Shown piece after piece: positions 25,968-34,380 of a DNA stretch of 64,000 nucleotides. The notes beneath the pieces were generated by a model. That model worked only from the letters and a program-made list of their open reading frames with translations. It ran no database searches and was not told the DNA's origin. Origin of the DNA: Virgibacillus sp. MSJ-26 (GTDB taxonomy: Bacteria; Bacillota; Bacilli; Bacillales; Amphibacillaceae); NCBI RefSeq assembly GCF_018918075.1, contig NZ_JAHLPW010000018.1:1-64000 (forward strand), in the 5' to 3' direction. The position numbers were made by a program, and so were the translations under genes. Position 1 is the stretch's first letter. The number at the start of each line of letters is the position of its first letter.

Positions 25968-27545
25968 TTATTGTTTTAGATTTTCTTTGTTTCTCAGTTC
26001 GATTCGTCTAATTTTTCCTGATGTTGTTTTCGGTAATTCATCGAGGAATTCTATAGCTCTTGGATATTTATATGGTGCTGTGTGTTCTTTGACATGATTT
26101 TGTAATTCCTTGATCAACTCATCTTGATCAAGGTTCACATTACTTTTTAGAACAATATACGCTTTGACGATATTCCCACGTACTTCATCGGGGCTTGCTA
26201 CAACTGCACACTCTTGGACGCTAGGATGCTTAACTAAGGCATCTTCCACTTCAAATGGCCCAATCGTATAACCAGAACTAATAATGATATCATCACTTCT
26301 GCCTTCAAACCAGAAATACCCGTCTTCATCCATTGAGGCTTGGTCTCCTGTGACATAGAAATCGCCTCGCTCAGTCATCGTAGTTCTTTCAGGGTCTTTA
26401 TAATATTCACGGAACAGTGCTGGTGAATTTCTTCTTAATGCAATATCACCAATTTCGCCTGATTCTACTGGATCACCATTTTCGTCAATGATCACAACAT
26501 CATTTCCAGGAGTAGGTTTACCCATTGATCCCGGTTTAACTTCCATGTCTTTTGTTATGCCGAGTAATAATGTGTTTTCCGTTTGACCATATCCATCTCG
26601 GACAGTTAAATTAAAATACTTTCTAAATGTGTCAATTACTTCAACATTTAACGGTTCTCCTGCAGAAACGGCACTATGTAATGCAGGTAATTGATACTCT
26701 TCTAAATTATCTTCCTTTGCCATTAAACGATACTCTGTTGGCGTACAACATAACACATTGATTTCTTCGTCTTGAAGGAGTTGCAAATAAGTATCCGCTT
26801 TAAATTTACCATTATAAACAAACCCTGTAGCGCCAGATCCTAATACTGATAAGAATGGACTCCATATCCACTTTTGCCAGCCTGGCCCTGCTGTCGCCCA
26901 GACCTTATCTCTTTCGCTAATACCGAGCCAATTTTCAGGTGCTGTCTTGAGATGGGCGAATCCCCAGCCATGAGTATGGACAACGCCTTTAGGATTACCT
27001 GTCGTCCCAGAGGTGTATGGTAAAAATGCAATATCATCACGCGTTGTATCTACCATTCCTAATTCAGCTGAACTTATCTTTTTTTCCTCATCTAAGAAAA
27101 TCCAGTCCTCGACCGCTTGACCAACAGAAAATTTTATTAAATCATCATACTGCTGAATACCGTCATATTGATCAACAAAGGGATAATAACTTACAATACC
27201 GCTAACTTCTGCATGAGTGATTCGATATTGTAAGTCTTTCGTTTTTAACATTTCAGACGTTGGAACAATAATGATTCCTGTTTTTAAAGCGGCTAAGTAT
27301 ACTTCATACGCTTCGATTAATCGCGGAATCATAACAAGAATTTTATCACCACGTTTTAATCCAGAATCAAGGAAAGCGTTACCAATTCGATTTACGTCTT
27401 CTATTAAGTTTGTATAGGTAATTTCCTTTCTCTTTCCTTTGTCATCAAGCCATACAATCGCTTTTCTCTCAGGATCTTTTACATACTTTTCTACTTCCAT
27501 GGCGATATTGTAGTTTTCTGGAGCAATGAGTTCCTCTCTTTTCAC
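25968..27545 (-). CDS. acyl-CoA synthetase, MbcS/YtcI-like
   Basis: This 525-residue adenylate-forming enzyme makes acyl-CoA from a carboxylic acid, ATP and CoA. The AMP-binding motif is YTSGTTGNPKGVVHTHG, followed by DGYGQTENTLL, YVTGDQASMDEDGYFWFEGR and the catalytic Lys in TTSGKIRR. It most resembles medium- or branched-chain acyl-CoA synthetases of Bacillus rather than AcsA. GTG is the start, preceded by GAGGGGTG. Confidence 0.87.
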   Translation of the reverse strand: MKREELIAPENYNIAMEVEKYVKDPERKAIVWLDDKGKRKEITYTNLIEDVNRIGNAFLDSGLKRGDKILVMIPRLIEAYEVYLAALKTGIIIVPTSEMLKTKDLQYRITHAEVSGIVSYYPFVDQYDGIQQYDDLIKFSVGQAVEDWIFLDEEKKISSAELGMVDTTRDDIAFLPYTSGTTGNPKGVVHTHGWGFAHLKTAPENWLGISERDKVWATAGPGWQKWIWSPFLSVLGSGATGFVYNGKFKADTYLQLLQDEEINVLCCTPTEYRLMAKEDNLEEYQLPALHSAVSAGEPLNVEVIDTFRKYFNLTVRDGYGQTENTLLLGITKDMEVKPGSMGKPTPGNDVVIIDENGDPVESGEIGDIALRRNSPALFREYYKDPERTTMTERGDFYVTGDQASMDEDGYFWFEGRSDDIIISSGYTIGPFEVEDALVKHPSVQECAVVASPDEVRGNIVKAYIVLKSNVNLDQDELIKELQNHVKEHTAPYKYPRAIEFLDELPKTTSGKIRRIELRNKENLKQ

Positions 27546-27613
27546 AATTCCACACCCCTCGTATTATTTATTATTCAATTATAACAAAAGTTTAGAAAAT
27601 TTTAAATGATAAT

Positions 27614-27660
27614 ATAAAAACGATTTTATGGTTATTTTTTTTCCATAAAATCGTTTTTAT
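27614..27660. terminator. strong bidirectional terminator between pdaA and the acyl-CoA synthetase gene
   Basis: A perfect 18-bp stem, with arms 27614-27631 and 27643-27660, encloses a T-rich loop and is A/T flanked. It lies directly after the pdaA stop codon on the minus strand. Confidence 0.85.
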
Positions 27661-27671
27661 TTCAATATTAT

Positions 27672-28460
27672 TTATAAACCAAAAAAGCCGTCAGATATAT
27701 TTTTTTTCATAACGAGGTCATCTAAACTTTTAAAATTATAACCTTGTTTCTTTAATTCAATAATGACTTTCTCAAGAGCTTCCGCGTTGTCCGAAGAAAC
27801 TGCGTGCAAAAGAACAATGGCTCCAGGATGAATTTGATCCATTATTTGATCATAAGCATATTCCCAACCTTTTTGATCCCCTGTATTCCAATCCTTAAAA
27901 GCTAGCGACCAAAAGATATGTGTATACCCTAATTCATTGGTCCATTTTAATGTATTTTCACTAAAAATACCACGAGGTGGCCGTAAATATTGAAGTTCTT
28001 TTTGGTCGGAAACTTCGGCTACCGCCTCTTCCAAATCTTCGAGCTCCTTCTTAATTTCTGCCTTTTTCATAATCGTAAAATCAGGATGATGGTAAGAATG
28101 ATTCCCGATAATATGCCCATCATCAACCATTCTCTTTACCAAAGCAGGTTCTTCTTTCACATAATGTCCAGTAACAAAAAAAGTAGCCGGAACCTTTTCT
28201 TCTTTTAATACATCTAATACGTCTTCTGTATATCCTTCTTCATACCCATTATCAAATGTCAGATAAATATTTTTATCACCGGAATCATCAGCATAGTAAG
28301 CATTGTATTTTTCAAGCATCTCATTATACTTTCCTATATCTGGTATGTCATGATTGTCATTTTTTTTATAGCCCCAACCATATCCACTGGCTGCATGAAC
28401 TGTGCTAAAGCTCGTTAAACAAAACAACATGGCTAAGACTAAAATAAGTCGTTTCCGCAT
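27672..28460 (-). CDS. pdaA: delta-lactam-biosynthetic de-N-acetylase PdaA
   Basis: This 262-residue secreted polysaccharide deacetylase removes the acetyl group from N-acetylmuramic acid during muramic delta-lactam formation in the spore cortex. It has a signal peptide ending near AASG. TFDNGYEEG is the PdaA variant of the NodB TFDDG motif; HSYHHPD and RPPRG complete the active site. Its length matches B. subtilis PdaA. The gene confirms a sporulating organism. Confidence 0.93.
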   Translation of the reverse strand: MRKRLILVLAMLFCLTSFSTVHAASGYGWGYKKNDNHDIPDIGKYNEMLEKYNAYYADDSGDKNIYLTFDNGYEEGYTEDVLDVLKEEKVPATFFVTGHYVKEEPALVKRMVDDGHIIGNHSYHHPDFTIMKKAEIKKELEDLEEAVAEVSDQKELQYLRPPRGIFSENTLKWTNELGYTHIFWSLAFKDWNTGDQKGWEYAYDQIMDQIHPGAIVLLHAVSSDNAEALEKVIIELKKQGYNFKSLDDLVMKKNISDGFFGL

Positions 28461-28567
28461 ATATTATCACCCTCTTTATATTACTTTTTCCACAGAAATC
28501 TTAATTATACGGAGAGACATTTAGTTATTATACAACTGAATTGTCTGTTAAAAGTTAAGCCTTCTGA

Positions 28568-28573
28568 TATAAT
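28568..28573 (+). promoter_or_regulatory. extended -10 promoter upstream of the cobalamin riboswitch
   Basis: TGATATAAT at 28565-28573 is a perfect extended -10 element. The best -35 candidate is weak. Transcription would start near 28580, about 27 nt before the aptamer. The 434-bp gap between pdaA and the thioesterase holds this promoter, the aptamer and a terminator. Confidence 0.6.
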
Positions 28574-28606
28574 AGACATGGATTCAACTAATTAAATAGT
28601 ATGGAC

Positions 28607-28766
28607 TTATTGGTGACCTTAGAAATAAGGTTTAAAAGAGAAGTTGGTGAAAATCCAACGCGGTCCCGCCACTGTATTGCAGAGTTTTCTCATATAAACC
28701 ACTGTGTGATTGTTGCATGGGAAGGTGAGTATAACAATGAAGCTAAGCCAGGAGACCTGCCAATAA
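28607..28766 (+). ncRNA. cobalamin riboswitch
   Basis: The B12 box AAGCCAGGAGACCTGCC (28745-28761) and the core GGTGAAAATCCAACGCGGTC ... CCGCCACTGT are textbook cobalamin aptamer motifs. The closing stem P1 is TTATTGG (28607-28613) with CCAATAA (28760-28766). It lies on the plus strand and is followed by a terminator at 28850 and then an acyl-CoA thioesterase gene, an unusual target. The usual B12 uptake or synthesis genes are absent from the window. Confidence 0.95.
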
Positions 28767-28849
28767 GAAAGCATTTATCCTACGGGAGAATAGGAGGGTG
28801 TTATTCAGACATATTTTTAACTGTTTTAATTTTGTCTTAATATACTCTA

Positions 28850-28883
28850 ACAGCCTTCTATATTAATGAAGGCTGTTTTTTTT
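28850..28883 (+). terminator. riboswitch expression-platform terminator
   Basis: A perfect stem ACAGCCTTC / GAAGGCTGT is followed by seven T, ending one base before the AGGAGG of the thioesterase gene. CTGTT at 28821-28825 could pair with AACAG in the left arm as part of an antiterminator, but that pairing is short. Confidence 0.82.
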
Positions 28884-28894
28884 AGGAGGAAAGC

Positions 28895-29386
28895 ATGGAT
28901 AAGATTTTAATAAAAGATACAAAAACGACACAGACACGATTAGTTCTTCCACCCGATACCAATCATTTGGATACCATCTTTGGCGGGAAAATACTTGCCT
29001 ATATAGATGAAATCGCAGCCCTGACAGCTATGAAACATGCTAAAAGTGCTGTAGTGACAGCATCGATTGATTCAGTTGATTTTCTTTCATCAGCTAAAGT
29101 GGGTGATTCACTAACGCTTGAAGCCTACGTTACATACACAGGTACAAGCTCAATGGAAGTATATGTTAAAGTTATTGCTCACGATTTAATTAATCATGAA
29201 ATCACATTAACAACTGAATCATTCTTAACTATGGTAGCCCTAGATCAAGATGGTAAACCAACGCCAGTTCCAAAAGTATACCCAGAATCTAAGCAAGAAA
29301 AAGAGTTTTATTCCACAGCTCCAGAGCGAAAAAGGTTAAGAAAAGAACGGGCAGCAAAGAGACCTAAAAGTTCGCCAATTCTATAA
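28895..29386 (+). CDS. acyl-CoA thioesterase (YkhA-like hotdog fold)
   Basis: This 163-residue cytosolic acyl-CoA hydrolase of the BFIT/BACH-type hotdog family has TNHLDTIFGGKILAYIDEIA, the conserved active-site helix region. A basic C-terminal tail (ERKRLRKERAAKR) is typical of the YkhA group. AGGAGG precedes the ATG. It directly follows the terminator of a cobalamin riboswitch, so its expression may fall when B12 is abundant. Its natural acyl-CoA is unknown. Confidence 0.88.
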   Translation: MDKILIKDTKTTQTRLVLPPDTNHLDTIFGGKILAYIDEIAALTAMKHAKSAVVTASIDSVDFLSSAKVGDSLTLEAYVTYTGTSSMEVYVKVIAHDLINHEITLTTESFLTMVALDQDGKPTPVPKVYPESKQEKEFYSTAPERKRLRKERAAKRPKSSPIL

Positions 29387-29403
29387 GTGACATGACCAAA
29401 CAA

Positions 29404-29475
29404 AGGCTGAAACTAGACGTAGCCAGTTTCAGTAAACATTTATCAATAGAAGCTTTAATGTGATAGTTACTAAAC
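29404..29475. repeat. dispersed repeat family A, degraded copy (A3)
   Basis: GTAGCCAGTTTCAGTAAACA ... GAAGCTTTAATGTGATAGTT resembles the tail of copies A1 and A2 with several substitutions. It follows the thioesterase stop. Confidence 0.5.
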
Positions 29476-29514
29476 ATAAAAATACTGAGGAAATACCTTT
29501 TAGGATTTCCTCAG
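29475..29514 (-). terminator. Rho-independent terminator of the carnitine operon
   Basis: The perfect stem CTGAGGAAAT / ATTTCCTCAG is followed by TATTTTTATG on the minus strand, just after the last gene of the operon. Confidence 0.8.
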
Positions 29515-29541
29515 CTAGTTAAGTTCATATATTATATATTT

Positions 29542-30009
29542 TTAACGCCGTCTAATTCCAATTGTTCGACCTGCTTGTTTAGGTGTTGGCATATCTTTTT
29601 GTTTTTCGGCAATGGTTTCTATTTGCTTATAAATACTTTCAGGAAATTCACCTGGCCGGCCTTCTTTCATATCCATTCCCATAAGCATTTGTTCACTTGT
29701 AGCGACTAAGTCTCCCTCTCTGTTTCTCATTAAAAAGAATACATGCATCCGTTTTGAATCATGATCTAGTAACTGAAGATCAATATCTAATTTTTCACCT
29801 TGATCGGCTTCCGCTAAATAGGATAAATGCGTTTCAAGTGTAAAAATAGAATAAGAATGTTCTTTTCTAAATAACTCATCAATCCCTATCTTAATCATCA
29901 ACTCTTCAACAGCCAGACTGAATATACGTGCGTATTCTGCATCATTAAGATGGCCGTTATAATCAATCCACTCCTCTTTTACGGTACAATTCATTATTTT
30001 CTCTACCAT
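29542..30009 (-). CDS. thioesterase, probable betainyl-CoA thioesterase
   Basis: This 155-residue hotdog-fold thioesterase has WIDYNGHLNDAEYARIF, the 4HBT catalytic motif. It is the last gene of a carnitine operon. In Pseudomonas the corresponding operon encodes a thioesterase that releases glycine betaine from betainyl-CoA, and that role fits here. The start at 30009 follows AAAGGTG; an upstream GTG overlaps the ribosome binding site. Function rests on family plus context. Confidence 0.85.
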   Translation of the reverse strand: MVEKIMNCTVKEEWIDYNGHLNDAEYARIFSLAVEELMIKIGIDELFRKEHSYSIFTLETHLSYLAEADQGEKLDIDLQLLDHDSKRMHVFFLMRNREGDLVATSEQMLMGMDMKEGRPGEFPESIYKQIETIAEKQKDMPTPKQAGRTIGIRRR

Positions 30010-30078
30010 AAATATCACCTTTCATAGTACATACATTTTTCAATTGAAAAATAAATAATATAAAATGAAACTTTTTAA

Positions 30079-31050
30079 TTATAAAGAACCGTTTAAATTA
30101 GCTGTTGGCCAATATTTTTGAAGTAGTTCGTCCAATTCAATTAAGAAATCGTCACGACGTTGCTCTAAGTCTGCGATATTATGGCCTTTTGTTTGCTGTT
30201 CACAGCCTTCAATTACCTTATTTGATAGCTCTTCTGTTAGCTCCGGTGCTACTAATTTTGTCCATGGTAGTTTTAGTGCAGGGCCAAATTGGCGAAGCAT
30301 ATGGCGCATTCCTTCTTCTCCACCCGCTAAATGAAGAGTCATAAATGGTCCCATAAGCGCCCATCTTAAACCTGGTCCGTAGACAATGGAAGCATCAACT
30401 TCTTCGGTCGTTGCAATCCCGTCATTAACAATATGGAGGGCTTCACGCCAAATGGCTTCCATTAGACGATCAGCGACATGTCCTTCAATTTCGTTTCTAA
30501 TCACTAATGGTTTCATTTTTACAGATTCAAATAGTTCTTTAGTACGTTCTATTGTAGTTGGGGCTGTCTTTTCTCCACCGACTAATTCAACAAGTGGAAT
30601 AAGATAAACAGGATTAAAAGGATGTGCAACTAAGACACGTTCTGGATTTTTACAATCTGCTTGTAAAGTTGTTGGTTTGATGCCAGACGTACTTGATGAA
30701 ATAATCGCTTCTGGTTTAGCTACAAGATCAATATCACTCAGTATTTTACGCTTTATGTCTTCGCGCTCGGGTACGTTTTCTTGGATAAAATCAGCACTTT
30801 CTACAGCTTTATTAAAATCGGACTCAAATTTGAAATTATCCATGGAAGCTGATTCAGCAAGACCATATTTCTCAAGTTTTGGCCACGCGATTTTAAGGCC
30901 TTCTTTAATTTTCTCTTCCGCTCCAGGGGCTGGATCAAATGCAGTTACATGGTACCCCTGAGAAAGAAAACGAGCAACCCACCCTTTTCCAATCACTCCT
31001 GTACCAATGACAGTTATATTTTTAATAGTATGTGTAGAGTTTCTCTCCAT
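30079..31050 (-). CDS. lcdH: L-carnitine dehydrogenase
   Basis: This 323-residue NAD-dependent enzyme of the 3-hydroxyacyl-CoA dehydrogenase family oxidises L-carnitine to 3-dehydrocarnitine. The Rossmann motif is VIGTGVIGKGW. SSSTSGI and AHPFNPVYLIPLVELV hold the catalytic Ser and His, and YGPGLRWALMGPFMTLHLAGG is characteristic of carnitine dehydrogenases. The ATG at 31050 follows AGGTGA. The BKACE enzyme upstream and thioesterase downstream supply the next steps. Confidence 0.9.
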   Translation of the reverse strand: MERNSTHTIKNITVIGTGVIGKGWVARFLSQGYHVTAFDPAPGAEEKIKEGLKIAWPKLEKYGLAESASMDNFKFESDFNKAVESADFIQENVPEREDIKRKILSDIDLVAKPEAIISSSTSGIKPTTLQADCKNPERVLVAHPFNPVYLIPLVELVGGEKTAPTTIERTKELFESVKMKPLVIRNEIEGHVADRLMEAIWREALHIVNDGIATTEEVDASIVYGPGLRWALMGPFMTLHLAGGEEGMRHMLRQFGPALKLPWTKLVAPELTEELSNKVIEGCEQQTKGHNIADLEQRRDDFLIELDELLQKYWPTANLNGSL

Positions 31051-31092
31051 GTTGTTCACCTATCCTTTTTCTGTTTAAATATATGAAAAGGA

Positions 31093-31203
31093 AAGAGGGT
31101 GGGACATAATTACCTCAACGGTGTACCTTTTCATTAGCGCCGGTGAATTATCTCTTTAGTATCGATTCTTTACCGAGTTTGAGGTTTTTGTCCTAGCCAC
31201 ATC
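31093..31203. repeat. dispersed repeat family C copy (C1)
   Basis: AGGGTGGGACA at the left and TTGTCCTAGCC at the right form an inverted pair around about 85 bp. The same layout occurs at 52245-52345. It lies between lcdH and the BKACE gene, inside the presumed operon. Confidence 0.5.
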
Positions 31204-31240
31204 TTTGTTTTCATTTAATTTTTTTCTACTCAATTAAAAG

Positions 31241-32125
31241 TTACGATTTAAATTTCTTCAATCCAAGAATTTGACGTGCTTCTTCAGGAGTCGCCAGTTC
31301 TGGACCAAGTTCTTGTACCATAGAAACAGCTTTATCTACTAATTGCTCATTTGAAGCAAGAACGCCTTTTTTCAAGTAGAGATTATCTTCAAGCCCGACA
31401 CGAACATGTCCACCTAGCAACACGGACTGCGCTGCCATTGGAAACTGCATACGACCAATTCCAAAAGCTGACCAGTTTGAATTTTGAGGTAAACGATCAC
31501 GCATATAAATCATCGTTTCAGCATCAGCTTCAGCTCCCCATGGAAGGCCTAAACATAGTTGGAATAATGGGTCACCTTCTAGGAGACCTTCACTCATGAG
31601 CTGATGAGCCATACGGATATAACCTGTATCGAAACATTCAAGTTCTGGCTTTACGCCACTTTCTTTAATTAACTTGGCATGTTCTCTCATCCATTCAGCT
31701 GGATTAATATAAACCATGTCACCGAAATTAATGCTTCCGATATCAAGAGTACAGATCTCAGGAAGTAATTCTCCAATAGGTTGGTGCCTTTCTTCAGGAG
31801 TTTGTATCCACGTTCCTTCCCCACCTACTGCCGGGTTCTCAGGGCTCGGAATCCAATCTCCACCCCCACCAGCCGTAATATTTAGTACGACATCGGTATC
31901 AGATTCACGAATACGTTCAACCACTTCACGGTATAAAGCAGCATCATGGCTAACTCCACCGGTTTTCGGATCTCTGACATGAATATGAGCAATGGCGGCA
32001 CCAGCTTTTGCTGAATTAATAGCGGCCTCTGCTATTTCTTTTGGAGTAACGGGGACGTGTGAACTCTTCTGTGTCGTTGCTCCTGCTCCAGTAACAGCAC
32101 TTGTAATAATCACTTTATTTTGCAT
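31241..32125 (-). CDS. BKACE family 3-dehydrocarnitine cleavage enzyme
   Basis: This 294-residue beta-keto acid cleavage enzyme (DUF849) is predicted to convert 3-dehydrocarnitine and acetyl-CoA to betainyl-CoA and acetoacetate. The zinc-binding HIHVRDP motif is near residue 48. LNITAGGGGDW and the substrate region ELECFDTGY are conserved. It starts 2 bp after the regulator gene stop, with GAGGAGG inside the regulator's end, so the two are co-translated. Context with lcdH defines the substrate better than sequence alone. Confidence 0.88.
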   Translation of the reverse strand: MQNKVIITSAVTGAGATTQKSSHVPVTPKEIAEAAINSAKAGAAIAHIHVRDPKTGGVSHDAALYREVVERIRESDTDVVLNITAGGGGDWIPSPENPAVGGEGTWIQTPEERHQPIGELLPEICTLDIGSINFGDMVYINPAEWMREHAKLIKESGVKPELECFDTGYIRMAHQLMSEGLLEGDPLFQLCLGLPWGAEADAETMIYMRDRLPQNSNWSAFGIGRMQFPMAAQSVLLGGHVRVGLEDNLYLKKGVLASNEQLVDKAVSMVQELGPELATPEEARQILGLKKFKS

Positions 32126-32127
32126 AA

Positions 32128-32673
32128 TTATTCCTCCTCTAACTTCTTGGGAACATGGTTAAATATTTCCCCTGATTCAAAGAAATCAATTAGACGACTA
32201 ATCCAATCGTAATAATCAAGCCATACTTTTGTTTCCCCAAGCAATTCATTAATTTCCTCTTCTAATTCCTTATTTGGTAAATCCTTTTCTTGAAGGGAAA
32301 TTAACTTTCGGCTTAATTTTTGTTCAAAGACTCGACTTTTGTTTATTGCTCTGCGCCAATTCGATGTAAACAGAGAAATAAATGTTTGATAATAATCATC
32401 TTCTACGTTTATCAAATCTTTCCGAACACCTTTTTTAAATACCTTTTCAGCAATATTAAGCTCAATCATTTCACGAACAACTTGACTCATTCGCATCTTA
32501 GTCATTCCTGTAGCTTCTGAAAGTTCATCTAAAGTCATCGGTTCACGATTCATATAAATAATGCCTAACACTCTTCCGACCGTTTCAGTGACACCAAAAG
32601 TATGCATATTATCTGCAATTTTATCTACAAACTGGACTCTTGCATCCTCGATTTCTTGAGATAAATTATTCAT
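32128..32673 (-). CDS. GbsR-like MarR-type transcriptional regulator
   Basis: This 181-residue winged-helix protein of the GbsR/MarR group has its DNA-binding part in MTLDELSEATGMTKMRMSQVVREMIEL. It is followed by an aromatic-rich C-terminal region (KVWLDYYDWISRLIDFF). B. subtilis GbsR senses choline and represses betaine synthesis and choline uptake. By analogy this protein may sense carnitine and control its own operon and the divergent opuC operon. The ATG at 32673 is 8 nt from AAGGAG. Confidence 0.87.
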   Translation of the reverse strand: MNNLSQEIEDARVQFVDKIADNMHTFGVTETVGRVLGIIYMNREPMTLDELSEATGMTKMRMSQVVREMIELNIAEKVFKKGVRKDLINVEDDYYQTFISLFTSNWRRAINKSRVFEQKLSRKLISLQEKDLPNKELEEEINELLGETKVWLDYYDWISRLIDFFESGEIFNHVPKKLEEE

Positions 32674-32679
32674 GCGCAT

Positions 32680-33014
32680 ATCTCCTTACTAACCGCCTTT
32701 TGATTTGCGTAGCCAACTATATCACAAATAATAATAAAACGAAAAATTGCTTTCACCCATTATACAAGAGAAAAACAGCGAAATTGTAAGAAAAACCTTT
32801 GCTAAAATACATAAAATATTTATTTTACACATTTTATAATAAATGAGCGTTAATTTGCCGGTTTATATTTTGCTCTAACTCTTTTACAATATTTTCTGTG
32901 TCACTTCAAGTAGTTATTCGAAATTAGATGCCTATCAGTCTGGTCATATTCAATTGATTATCTCCGTTTAGGTTTTAAGGATTTTTTACATTCCTTTGAT
33001 TTATGAATTAGCAA
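32680..33014. other. divergent control region between gbsR-like gene and opuC operon
   Basis: This AT-rich intergenic DNA has no open frame of interest. Candidate plus-strand promoter elements are TTGCTA (32799) with TATTTT (32821) and a TATAAT at 32835-32840, none with a strong partner. It is expected to hold the operators of the GbsR-like regulator, but I could not identify a palindrome with confidence. Confidence 0.4.
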
Positions 33015-33085
33015 AGAGTACTCTTACGCTTTTTCGGTTTGCTTCTAGACATTATTCAGTCATCGGGCAGAGTGCTCTTTTTTTT
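33015..33085 (+). terminator. terminator-like hairpin in the opuC leader
   Basis: AGAGTACTCT (33015-33024) and AGAGTGCTCT (33069-33078) pair over 10 bp with one G-U, followed by eight T. No gene precedes it on the plus strand, so it lies in the untranslated leader of opuCA and could attenuate the operon. Confidence 0.6.
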
Positions 33086-33147
33086 ATGGGATTAATTGTT
33101 AGCTAGAGATGAATATGGAATTGATAATAAAGAGGAGGTGCTTTGTT

Positions 33148-34281
33148 TTGCTAAAATTTAATCACGTTACAAAAATATATGAAGGCGGAACAAAAGCAGT
33201 AAATGATTTAGATTTGCATATTAAAAAAGGGGAATTCGTTGTATTTATCGGTCCGAGCGGATGTGGTAAAACAACAACGATGAAAATGGTTAATCGTCTA
33301 CATGACGTTACTGAAGGAAAAATTTATGTTGAGGGAGAAGATATCTATGATAAAGATGTCGTAGAGTTACGTCGTTCAATTGGCTACGTTATTCAACAAA
33401 TTGGATTGTTTCCTCATATGACTATAGCCGAAAACATTGCTCTTGTCCCTAAATTATTAGGCTGGCCGACAGATAAACGATTCGAACGGGCGGAAGAATT
33501 ATTGCAGTTAGTACAAATGGGACCTGAGTACTTAAATCGATATCCCGATGAACTAAGTGGCGGACAGCAACAGCGTATCGGTGTACTGCGTGCCTTGGCC
33601 GCAGATCCACCACTGATTTTAATGGACGAGCCATTTGGTGCCCTCGATCCGATTACAAAAGATAGTTTACAAGACGAGTTTAAGCAACTTCAACAAGATT
33701 TAGGTAAGACAATTGTGTTTGTCACGCACGATATGGATGAAGCGATTAAATTAGCCGACCGGATTGTTATCATGCGTGCAGGCGAAATTGTCCAAGTGGA
33801 TACACCTGATGAAATATTACGTAACCCTGCGAACGAATTTGTTCAAGAATTTATTGGAAAGCATCGTTTAATTACATCAAGACCTACATTACGGACGGTT
33901 AGTCAAATTATGAACAAAGAACCTAAAGTCATTACAGAAGATAAAACTTTGTCTGAAGCAATTAAAACAATGAAAGATCATAAAGTCGACTCTTTACTAG
34001 TTGTCGATCAGGATCAGGTTTTAAAAGGCATGATTGATATCGAGATTATTGATCAGTATCACAAAAAATCTTTATATATCTATCAGATCATGGATACAGA
34101 CATTTATAAAGTTGAACAGCATGCTTTATTACGTGATACAATCCGGAGAATCTTGCGTAATGGTACGCGTTATGTGCCCGTTGTTGACGAAGAAAATCAC
34201 CTCACAGGCATCGTAACTAGAGCAAGTCTAGCTAATATTGTGTACGATTCAATCTGGGGTGAAGAAGAATCTTTAGTATAA
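33148..34281 (+). CDS. opuCA: osmoprotectant ABC transporter ATP-binding protein OpuCA
   Basis: This 377-residue ATPase energises import of betaine, carnitine and related osmoprotectants. Walker A is GPSGCGKTT, the signature is LSGGQQQR and Walker B is LILMDEPFGALDP. Two C-terminal CBS domains (about 255-370, ending GIVTRASLANIVYDS) sense ionic strength or nucleotides. The TTG at 33148 is chosen: it sits 7 nt after GAGGAGGTG and aligns with the B. subtilis start MLK. Length is close to OpuCA (380). Confidence 0.94.
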   Translation: MLKFNHVTKIYEGGTKAVNDLDLHIKKGEFVVFIGPSGCGKTTTMKMVNRLHDVTEGKIYVEGEDIYDKDVVELRRSIGYVIQQIGLFPHMTIAENIALVPKLLGWPTDKRFERAEELLQLVQMGPEYLNRYPDELSGGQQQRIGVLRALAADPPLILMDEPFGALDPITKDSLQDEFKQLQQDLGKTIVFVTHDMDEAIKLADRIVIMRAGEIVQVDTPDEILRNPANEFVQEFIGKHRLITSRPTLRTVSQIMNKEPKVITEDKTLSEAIKTMKDHKVDSLLVVDQDQVLKGMIDIEIIDQYHKKSLYIYQIMDTDIYKVEQHALLRDTIRRILRNGTRYVPVVDEENHLTGIVTRASLANIVYDSIWGEEESLV

Positions 34282-34291
34282 AGCGAAACTT

Positions 34292-34325
34292 ATTCAGTGG
34301 AGGTTTTCTTATTTTCCCACTGAAT
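34292..34325 (+). other. intercistronic hairpin opuCA-opuCB
   Basis: A 9-bp stem ATTCAGTGG / CCACTGAAT lies between the two cistrons and is not followed by a T run. It may protect or process the mRNA rather than terminate it. Confidence 0.5.
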
Positions 34326-34380
34326 ATTAGTTGAACGTATCTGTGATACATGGACAGTTTTACGAAAAGGAAGTGAGACA

